This document shows, one piece after another, positions 7,816 to 13,579 of a stretch of 16,209 nt of DNA; position 1 is the first letter of the stretch; each line of letters starts with the position of its first letter. Source of the stretch: DASXRU01 sp039933315 (GTDB taxonomy: Bacteria; Acidobacteriota; Blastocatellia; Pyrinomonadales; Pyrinomonadaceae). The stretch lies in assembly GCA_039933315.1 (NCBI GenBank), contig JBDTOI010000089.1:1-16209 (forward strand), in the 5' to 3' direction. Position numbers and translations under genes: made by a program. The notes under the pieces were generated by a model that made no database searches, was not told where the DNA came from, and saw only the letters and a program-made list of their open reading frames with translations.

Positions 7816-8250
7816 ATGAGCGGGCAAGACGAAACCAGCGCAGCTAAACGAAGGGCGTGGCTGCGCGAGATTGCTGAAGCCTACTTCGAGGCTTTGCGGA
7901 CGAAGAACTTCGATGCCATCCCTTACCATGAGGACGCGACCGTGCGCGCGCCATTCGCTCCGGGCGGGGTTAACCGGCCGCTCGCCGGTAAGGAAGCGTT
8001 GCGTGCCAAGTGGTGGCAGCCTTTGGAACCAGCCCTCGAAGGTATGAAAATCACGGTTCTGGATCACTACATCAATGAGGCCATGACCGGCATCGTCACG
8101 GAGGCTGAGATCGAGGTTAATATAGTCGAGCCGTCTATCACGCTCCGTGTAGCCGATCGCTTCACGGTAAATGAAGAAGGACAGATCCTCGAGCAAGAGA
8201 ACCACTTCGATCCTCGCGACGTGACGCATCCGGGCTGGCGGAGTACATAG
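7816..8250 (+). CDS. NTF2/SnoaL-like fold protein
   Basis: A 144-residue soluble protein of the NTF2-like superfamily, resembling SnoaL-type polyketide cyclases and ketosteroid-isomerase relatives. The signs are an N-terminal helix WLREIAEAYFEALRTKNFDAI, the following short strand HEDATVRAPFAP, a middle segment GKEALRAKWWQPL and C-terminal strands (ITLRVADRFTVNEEGQI, then QENHFDPR). Proteins of this fold act as small-molecule isomerases, hydratases or binding proteins; no specific active site can be assigned and the substrate is unknown. The start ATG 7816 is supported by GAGGA at 7803-7807, 8 bases upstream. It sits downstream of the truncated kinase, likely brought there by the same deletion. 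It is followed by a repeat-filled gap and appears to be a single-gene unit. Confidence 0.78.
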   Translation: MSGQDETSAAKRRAWLREIAEAYFEALRTKNFDAIPYHEDATVRAPFAPGGVNRPLAGKEALRAKWWQPLEPALEGMKITVLDHYINEAMTGIVTEAEIEVNIVEPSITLRVADRFTVNEEGQILEQENHFDPRDVTHPGWRST

Positions 8251-8332
8251 CCGCTGTCTGCTGGATGCTGTTGCAGTTTCAATTTCAGTGTGACGCGCCG
8301 AGAATCTACTTCCCCGAGCTCGAACGTTTTTT

Positions 8333-8490
8333 AGCCGCGTTTACGCGGCTTTCCCGAAGGGTTTTAGCCACGATGCTGAGGCGGATGAAGGTAAGCACGC
8401 TGAAGCGCGCTAGTGTTCAGAGTACACGCTTGACCCAGCGCTAAAAGCGCTGGGCTAGTAACCCTTCGGGGAAGCCGTCTGAAGACGGCT
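8333..8490. repeat. REP-like cluster of hairpins
   Basis: The 325-bp gap before the serine hydrolase is dominated by an inverted-repeat cluster. An imperfect 23/24-bp pair lies at 8347-8369 and 8453-8476 (GGCTTTCCCGAAGGG versus CCCTTCGGGGAAGCC). Three perfect small hairpins accompany it: AGCCGCGT/ACGCGGCT at 8333-8350, a 9-bp stem CCCAGCGCT/AGCGCTGGG at 8434-8454, and AGCCGTCT/AGACGGCT at 8473-8490. It encodes nothing. It could end transcription from the SnoaL-like gene, but no T-run follows the stems. Confidence 0.75.
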
Positions 8491-8575
8491 GTTATGAACC
8501 AGTCGGCAGGCCCGCTTTCCTTACTGCAGGTACGTTGGCGTCGAATCAGTCGTCCAAATCGTGACTGGAAAAATT

Positions 8576-10174
8576 ATGACAGGTCATCAACTTAATCGGC
8601 TCTACTCCGTCATCGTGGCTGCGGTCGTCCTGGTCTCGCTCGCCGCCGCTGCACTCGCCCAGGCTCCGCCCACAGATCTCGATGCGTACACAGCACGAGT
8701 GCGCAAAGAGTTTGAGGTCCCCGGAGTTGCTGTGGCCATCGTCAAGGACGGCAAGGTGGTCCTGACGAAAGGCTATGGCCTGCGTAAACTCGGCGATCCC
8801 ACACCGGTGGATGAGCACACGCTATTCGGCATTGCTTCAAACACCAAAGCCTTCACCGGGGCGGCGCTGGCCATACTGGTTGATGAAGGCAGGATAAGCT
8901 GGGACGATCCGGTCACCAAACATCTGCCGCACTTTCAAATGTACGATCCATACGTCACGCGCGAGATGACTATTCGCGATCTGCTGACGCATCGCAGCGG
9001 CCTGGGCCTGGGAGCGGGCGATTTGATGTTCTGGCCGCAGACAACTTTTACCCGCGACGATATCGTTCATAACCTGCGCTACATCAAACCGGCCTCCAGC
9101 TTTCGCAGCCGCTATGCCTACGACAATATTCTCTACCTCGTCGCCGGTCAGATCATTCCCGCGGTAACAGGCAAGAGCTGGGACGACTTTGTTAAAGAGC
9201 GTATCTTTGTCCCGTTGGGAATGACGGAGAGCAACACCAGCGCCAAGGCCATTAAGCCCGGTGTGAATGCCGTTTCGCCTCATACGAAAATCGAAGGCAA
9301 GCTCACGCCGATTCCTTTTAACGACCTCGACAATAACGCGCCCGCCGGCGCCATAAACTCAAACGTGGTCGATATGGCGAAGTGGGTGGTTGTCCAGCTC
9401 GACAAAGGATTGATTCGCAGCTCATCTGACGGCAAGCAGCGTCTGTTCAGTGAACGTCAATCACGCGCCATGTGGTCCGTCGTGACGCCCCTGCCGGTAA
9501 ATGACCCACCGGCGGAACTCGCTGCGTTGCGCACAAACTTTGCCGGTTATGGCCTTGGTTGGGGATTGGCAGACTATCGCGGACGCAAGGTGGTTTCGCA
9601 TACCGGCGGTTTGGCCGGCATGGTTTCGCGCGTGACGCTGGTTCCCGATTTGAACCTGGGCGTGGTGGTGCTGACCAATCAGGAAGCGGGCGGAGCATTT
9701 CAATCGATTACTTACCACGTGCTCGATCATTATTTGAACGTGCCGCCGACCGACTGGGTCAGCGCCTATCGCACGCTCAGCGAACGGGGTCTGGCCGCGG
9801 CCAAAGAAGTGGAACAGAAGCAGCTATCCGCGCGTAATGCGAAATCCAAGCCGTCTTTGCCGGTGGAAAAGTATGCCGGCCGTTACAATGACGGCTGGTA
9901 TGGCGAGGCCATTATTGAAAAGGGTGCGACGCCCGACCAGCTGGTACTACGATTCGGCCGCTCGCCGGGACTGGTTGGCGATCTTGAACACTGGCAATAC
10001 GACACCTTCATCGCGCGCTGGCGCGATCGCAGCCTGCTGGCCGACGCCTTCGTTTACTTTTCCTTGAAGCCGGACGGAAGCATCGAGCAGATGAAGATGC
10101 AGGCCGTTTCGCCACTCACCGATTTCAGCTACGACTTTCATGATCTGCTGTTTGTTCCCTTCCCGGGCAAATAA
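8576..10174 (+). CDS. Secreted serine hydrolase, class C beta-lactamase/PBP fold
   Basis: A serine hydrolase of the beta-lactamase/transpeptidase-like family (PF00144 type), carrying all three active-site motifs: SNTK (S88, K91), YDN (182-184) and HTG (342-344) in the SHTGGLAGM strand. An N-terminal Sec signal peptide (RLYSVIVAAVVLVSL, ending ALAQ) sends it to the periplasm. After about residue 425 comes a DUF3471-like beta domain (EKYAGRYNDGWYGEA onward). Such proteins are usually esterases, D-amino peptidases or peptidoglycan-related enzymes; the fold alone does not show true beta-lactamase activity. I chose ATG 8576; GTG 8561 in the same frame would add five residues and neither has a strong ribosome site. 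Total length is about 532 residues, normal for hydrolases with this extra domain. A strong palindrome begins one base after the stop codon. Confidence 0.9.
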   Translation: MTGHQLNRLYSVIVAAVVLVSLAAAALAQAPPTDLDAYTARVRKEFEVPGVAVAIVKDGKVVLTKGYGLRKLGDPTPVDEHTLFGIASNTKAFTGAALAILVDEGRISWDDPVTKHLPHFQMYDPYVTREMTIRDLLTHRSGLGLGAGDLMFWPQTTFTRDDIVHNLRYIKPASSFRSRYAYDNILYLVAGQIIPAVTGKSWDDFVKERIFVPLGMTESNTSAKAIKPGVNAVSPHTKIEGKLTPIPFNDLDNNAPAGAINSNVVDMAKWVVVQLDKGLIRSSSDGKQRLFSERQSRAMWSVVTPLPVNDPPAELAALRTNFAGYGLGWGLADYRGRKVVSHTGGLAGMVSRVTLVPDLNLGVVVLTNQEAGGAFQSITYHVLDHYLNVPPTDWVSAYRTLSERGLAAAKEVEQKQLSARNAKSKPSLPVEKYAGRYNDGWYGEAIIEKGATPDQLVLRFGRSPGLVGDLEHWQYDTFIARWRDRSLLADAFVYFSLKPDGSIEQMKMQAVSPLTDFSYDFHDLLFVPFPGK

Positions 10175-10175
10175 T

Positions 10176-10266
10176 GTAGGGGTGGCACTCCGTGGCCACC
10201 CCTCGTTGCGGCACTCAGGTTGCCACAAGCTGAAAGAGAGGGGCGGCCACGGAGTGCCGCCCCTAC
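10176..10266. repeat. Palindromic repeat with 29-bp arms
   Basis: Arms at 10176-10204 and 10238-10266 are reverse complements with 2 differences over 29 bp, around a 33-base spacer. Words within the arms are GGCACTCCGTGGCC and its complement. It starts one base after the hydrolase stop codon and ends 31 bases before the next start. Transcribed, it would form a very stable hairpin, so it could end or attenuate transcription and protect the upstream message. No T-run follows it, so classical termination is not assured. Confidence 0.8.
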
Positions 10267-10297
10267 AATTTAGAAGTAACGCCTTAGGAGAAGAGCG

Positions 10298-11119
10298 ATG
10301 TCGAGCCATGAGGATTCCTTTCAAATTCCGCTGCCGCCGGACCAGGCAAAGGCCCTGTGCGGACAGGCGCTGGCATCTCTGGGTCTAACGATTGATCGGG
10401 ACCTGGGCTATGGCTTCGTCGCCTCCGAGAAGTTCCAATTCGGAATTACCTGGCCCGCGACGCTGAACGTGATCATCAATCATGGCGATGCAGGTATGAG
10501 CTTGATTAAGATTGGCGCATCGAATTTCGGCTTTGGACCAATTCAAAAGAGTCATGTCAGAGAGCACGTGCGCATTCTGAAGATGCGCATCGAGCAGATG
10601 TTTCAATATCCCGCCGGCGCTCAGTCCAACTGGCAGGGACAGAGCGCGCCAGGCGGCCCTGCGTCGGCACCGCGCCGGCAGGTATTTTTCAACGGGGTCC
10701 AGCTGCGCGAAGAGGAAATCAATTTCCTCGAACAAAGATATCGCACTCAAATTCCTGATGGATCCTACTGGTATGACAAGATGTGCGGCGCGCTCGGCCG
10801 GCAGGATGGCCCTGTCTCCTGCACCATAGAGCCAAACCTCGACCTGGGTGGACCACTGCAAGCGAATGCGTCGGACGGGAACACCGGCGTTTTCATTAAC
10901 GGCCGGGAACTTCACTACCTCGATACCGCGCTACTGCAACACGTAGTTCCAATGATCATCCCCGGCCGCTGGTGGCTGGATGTGTACGGCAACTTTGGCC
11001 AGGAAGGTGGGCCGATGATGGGTAATCTGTTTGCTTACGCGCAGAGCCAGGGCGGGAGCAGCGAAAGTCGCGGCAGTGTCCTTAGTAGTTGGGATCGCAC
11101 CGGAGTCGCTGTGTATTAA
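10298..11119 (+). CDS. Conserved hypothetical protein with duplicated GP-type motif
   Basis: A 273-residue soluble protein with no signal peptide and unknown function. Residues 1-105 form an alpha/beta region (PLPPDQAKALCGQALASLG, then FGFGPIQKSHVREHVRILK). A Pro/Gly/Ala-rich linker (107-126) follows. The C-terminal half holds VFFNGVQLREEEINFLEQ (129-146), which recurs in part as VFINGRELHYLD (198-209). IPDGSYWYDKMCGALG (152-167) parallels IPGRWWLDVYGNFG (221-234), each followed by a GGP or DGP turn. The half is therefore an internal duplication. I recall similar repeats in hypothetical proteins of several soil bacteria, from memory only. The start is fixed by AGGAG at 10286-10290, 7 bases before the ATG. 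It follows the serine hydrolase across a palindrome, so co-transcription is possible but uncertain. Confidence 0.75.
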   Translation: MSSHEDSFQIPLPPDQAKALCGQALASLGLTIDRDLGYGFVASEKFQFGITWPATLNVIINHGDAGMSLIKIGASNFGFGPIQKSHVREHVRILKMRIEQMFQYPAGAQSNWQGQSAPGGPASAPRRQVFFNGVQLREEEINFLEQRYRTQIPDGSYWYDKMCGALGRQDGPVSCTIEPNLDLGGPLQANASDGNTGVFINGRELHYLDTALLQHVVPMIIPGRWWLDVYGNFGQEGGPMMGNLFAYAQSQGGSSESRGSVLSSWDRTGVAVY

Positions 11120-11153
11120 TCGTCACAGCGTTAGTGTGGCTAATCGGCCGGCC

Positions 11154-11181
11154 GCACAGAACCGGGAGCGGTAGCGCCCGG
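11154..11181. repeat. Inverted partial copy of the 55-bp repeat
   Basis: This 28-base stretch (containing AACCGGGAGCGGTAGC) is the reverse complement of the core of the tandem units at 11216-11380, with 2 differences. Together they can form alternative hairpins downstream of both convergent genes, the hypothetical gene ending at 11119 and the glycosylase ending at 11338. Confidence 0.7.
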
Positions 11182-11215
11182 ATGTAAAGCGATACATAGC
11201 CTGCGACCAATCCAT

Positions 11216-11380
11216 ACGCGAGTCGAATCAAGGATCCGGTGGCTACCGCTCCCGGTTCCGTGCCAGCCCCACGCGAGTTCAATCAAGCATCCGGTCGCTA
11301 CCGCTCCCGGTTCCGTGTAAGCCCCACGCGAGTTCAATCAAGGATCCGGTCGCTCCCGCTCCCGGTTCCGTGTCAGCCCC
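11216..11380. repeat. Three tandem 55-bp repeats
   Basis: Three near-identical direct repeats begin at 11216, 11271 and 11326, each exactly 55 bp. Each starts ACGCGAGT and carries GATCCGGT or GCATCCGGT, then CGCTCCCGGTTCCGTG. The third unit overlaps the 3' end of the glycosylase gene and supplies its last codons and stop. With the inverted piece at 11154-11181, they fill the intergenic space between the convergent genes. No array-like spacers are present, so this is not a CRISPR. Confidence 0.88.
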
Positions 11381-12303
11381 TCCAGTTCCTCGAGCGTGCG
11401 CGGCCAGTCTTTTCCCAACAAGCGAGAGAGTGCGCGATCGGCCAGCAGTTTTCCCTGGGTCTGACAATCAGGGCAGTAGTTGGTTTCGTTGGCCGCGTAG
11501 CGAATCCGCTGAATCTTTGCCTGGCAACGCACGCAGGGCTCTTGATATCGGCCATGCACTGCCATCTCCGGTCTGAACGCTGTCACCTTTTCCGGGAAGT
11601 TACCGCCCGCGTCGAACCGCAAAAGCTCTACCCACTTAGTCAGTGTGGCCCGCGTTGAGTTGTACAGCCGCTCGATCTGTTCTGTGGTTAGCTTTTGTGT
11701 CAGCGCTATAGGGGAGAGTTGCGCGTCGAAGAGAATTTCATCCGAGTAAGCGTTACCGATTCCACTGAATAAACGCGGGTTAGTGAGTGCTCGCTTCAAA
11801 GTGTGGTTGGCGGACTGAAGAATTTTGGCAAACTCCTTCAGGTCAATATCAAAAACCTCGGCGCCACCCGGATCCAAACGTTGCAGGCCGTCTTCCCCCT
11901 CGACCACGTGCAGCGAAGCACGTCGCTTGGCGCCTGCCTCAGTCAACGAAAGGATTCCATTACTGAATTGGAGAGCTGCGAGGCCCGGGTTTTTAGGAGA
12001 CTTCGAGAGTTTGAAATGCGCTGGTTTGCCGCGGGAACCTCCGGCGGTAATCGCTTCTTTCCAATGAAGGCGCCCGGCAATCATCAGGTGCAGCACCAGC
12101 CAGAAATTATCCTCCAGTCCAATACAGATGCGTTTGCCCAGCCGGCGTAACTCCAGTACCTTCCGGCCCTCCCCGTTGGCGACAGGTGGCACTGCGGTGC
12201 GCAGCAGGAAAGGCGAGGCGATTTGAATACGCTCGAGCGTTTGACCCAGAATGCGTTGCTCCAGCGCTTCAATGTAAACAACGATGTCAGGAAGTTCAGG
12301 CAT
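11338..12303 (-). CDS. Fpg/Nei-family DNA glycosylase
   Basis: A base-excision repair glycosylase/AP lyase of the formamidopyrimidine (MutM/Nei) family, acting on oxidised bases in DNA. It begins MPELPDI; after methionine removal the N-terminal proline (P2) and E3 are the family's catalytic pair. The helix-two-turn-helix core is NPRLFSGIGNAYSDE (175-189). The zinc finger has C257-x2-C260 and C277-x2-C280. Just before the second pair the sequence is ANETNYC, where E. coli Fpg has QRATFYC; the DNA-binding arginine is thus apparently Asn272, so substrate preference may differ from standard 8-oxoguanine glycosylase. At 321 residues it is longer than the usual ~270. The last dozen residues (LTRNRERERPDP) are encoded by a 55-bp repeat rather than by the native gene. 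The start at 12303 fits the family's N-terminus exactly. Convergent with the gene ending at 11119. Confidence 0.88.
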   Translation of the reverse strand: MPELPDIVVYIEALEQRILGQTLERIQIASPFLLRTAVPPVANGEGRKVLELRRLGKRICIGLEDNFWLVLHLMIAGRLHWKEAITAGGSRGKPAHFKLSKSPKNPGLAALQFSNGILSLTEAGAKRRASLHVVEGEDGLQRLDPGGAEVFDIDLKEFAKILQSANHTLKRALTNPRLFSGIGNAYSDEILFDAQLSPIALTQKLTTEQIERLYNSTRATLTKWVELLRFDAGGNFPEKVTAFRPEMAVHGRYQEPCVRCQAKIQRIRYAANETNYCPDCQTQGKLLADRALSRLLGKDWPRTLEELEGLTRNRERERPDP

Positions 12304-12315
12304 GCGATGTCCGAA

Positions 12316-12652
12316 CAGAAGCCCGACCGTCAGGGAGGGCTAAAACAGAGGTCCGATCAGGGGTCAGAGGTCAGTAAAGGCACCTCGTTAAAAGTGATGT
12401 CGATGTTTGTGTGGGGCTCACGTTGAGGTTTCACGCAAAGGCGCTAAGAAAAGCAAAAGGCGCAAAGGTGATTAGTGCTCTCTTCTTTGCGCCTTCTGTC
12501 CTTCCTTTCTTAGCGCCTTTGCGTGAACCCTCAACTTAACCCTCACAGACATCGGATCAACAACTCCCAGCCAATTATCCGGCGTACTTGTTGATGGCAG
12601 ACCTCTGATCTCTGACTTCTGTTTGAGCCCTCCCTGACGGTTTGGGCTTCTG
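12316..12652. repeat. Long composite palindrome, about 340 bp
   Basis: The 355-bp gap between the glycosylase and the DUF4126 gene is almost wholly a nested imperfect palindrome. The outer arms are 12316-12371 and 12601-12652, sharing ACCGTCAGGGAGGGCT and GTCAGAGGT-type words. The inner arms are 12422-12467 and 12485-12535, sharing CACGCAAAGGCGCTAAGAAA and GGCGCAAAG. The stretch between them is also partly complementary (near 12400-12421 and 12536-12565), with about 40 extra bases on the right side. It encodes no protein of note. The inner CGCAAAGGCGCTAAG palindrome resembles a type I have seen in unrelated bacterial genomes, from memory only. Confidence 0.82.
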
Positions 12653-12658
12653 CTTGGG

Positions 12659-13270
12659 TCAAGAAGCTGGGCTGGGAACACGCCCGAAAACGGCGCGAAC
12701 TTTCCTGACCACTTGCCGGAAGAACCTGATCACGCGCGGCAGGACCAGCACCGCGATAACCACTCCTATACCCACGACGATAAACAGAAGCCACGGCAGG
12801 AACGCCGCCAATAGTATCGAACCTACCGCCAGCACGTCTTCCATTGTGCTGACTACGATGTTTGAGACCGGCTCAGGGCTGGTATTGATCATTGCCCGCG
12901 TAGCCGCCTTGGTGCCGTGAGAACTCAGAGCCAGGCCACCACCCAGCAGGAAAGCAATCACCTGCACGCTTTTATCAAAGTCGCCAAAAGCCGTCGCCGC
13001 CAGCACAGCTCCGGCCGGAACGCGGATGAACGTATGGACGACATCCCAGGTGCTGTCCACCAGCGGTATCTTGTCAGCAAAAAACTCTACCACGTAGAGG
13101 ACCGCCGCTATTCCGATTACCCACCAACTGGTAAGCACTTGCAGTTCGCCTGGCAACTGCAGATTGGCGAAGCGACTGAGCAACCCCAGAGTAGCCACTG
13201 CCGCATAAAGATTAATCCCGGAGACCCAGGAAGCCCCCATCGCAATCGCCAGGGTGGAAATGAAACTCAT
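12659..13270 (-). CDS. DUF4126 family integral membrane protein
   Basis: A 203-residue inner-membrane protein of unknown function, matching the DUF4126 family from memory of its pattern. The start, SFISTLAIAMGASWVSGINLYAA, is the first membrane segment (about 4-30). Others lie near 46-64, 83-95, 102-116 and 145-177. Between segments are typical family features: the EFFADKIPLVDSTWDVVHTFIRVPAGA loop and the glycine-rich GGGLALSSHGTKAATR stretch. The C-terminal tail is basic (RVIRFFRQVVRKVRAVFGR) and probably cytoplasmic. Start ATG 13270 fits the family N-terminus; the upstream ribosome site is weak. It is transcribed away from the Ser/Thr kinase and ends a few bases from the composite palindrome. 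No pathway is implied by the neighbours. Confidence 0.8.
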   Translation of the reverse strand: MSFISTLAIAMGASWVSGINLYAAVATLGLLSRFANLQLPGELQVLTSWWVIGIAAVLYVVEFFADKIPLVDSTWDVVHTFIRVPAGAVLAATAFGDFDKSVQVIAFLLGGGLALSSHGTKAATRAMINTSPEPVSNIVVSTMEDVLAVGSILLAAFLPWLLFIVVGIGVVIAVLVLPRVIRFFRQVVRKVRAVFGRVPSPAS

Positions 13271-13579
13271 AGCTTCGAATCATACGCGAGCGCCCGGTGG
13301 GAAGTTCGTTCCGTTCGCGGATTGGGCGGTACCACCTGCGGTAGCGGGCGGGTAATTGATACAAACCAACCCGGCGCGCTCCCACTATGATAGTCGCTCG
13401 GCCCCATTCACCAGCCCCCAACCTAGCCTCAGCTTTACCAACTCAGTTAGAATCCCGTCGCACTTGAATTGTAGAGTACCGCGTAAGGCGGGTTTTATTA
13501 AGAGAAGAAAGGACCCGTCATCCGATTACCCGTGAGCTGGATGTGGCAATCCTCGTCTGAAAACGGTCCTCTAACCTGA
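13271..13579. other. Intergenic gap with divergent start regions, no gene seen
   Basis: This 309-base stretch separates the divergent DUF4126 gene and kinase gene and must hold promoters for both. I see no convincing coding frame. A short GC stem near 13480-13492 (CCGC/GCGG) is followed by GTTTTATT and could be a weak terminator-like or attenuator hairpin. TAGAAT at 13448-13453 could be a -10 box, but no good -35 partner is visible. Confidence 0.4.

Noticed and set aside
8576..10174. True beta-lactamase (antibiotic resistance)
   Set aside because: SxxK, YxN and HTG only show the serine hydrolase fold; the DUF3471-like domain and family breadth point to an esterase or peptidase, so resistance is not claimed.
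11216..11380. Possible CRISPR array
   Set aside because: The three units are contiguous 55-bp direct repeats without unique spacers, and no cas gene is near.
11082..11467. Several short minus-strand frames in the 55-bp repeats (proteins starting MNSRGA)
   Set aside because: They are the tandem repeat read in frame; the repeated protein similarity comes from the DNA repeat, not from genes.
7602..13453. Shared GTTAGAAT motif upstream of both kinase starts (7602 and 13448) as a common promoter
   Set aside because: TAGAAT resembles a -10 box, but no matching -35 is visible at either place and two short matches are easily due to chance.
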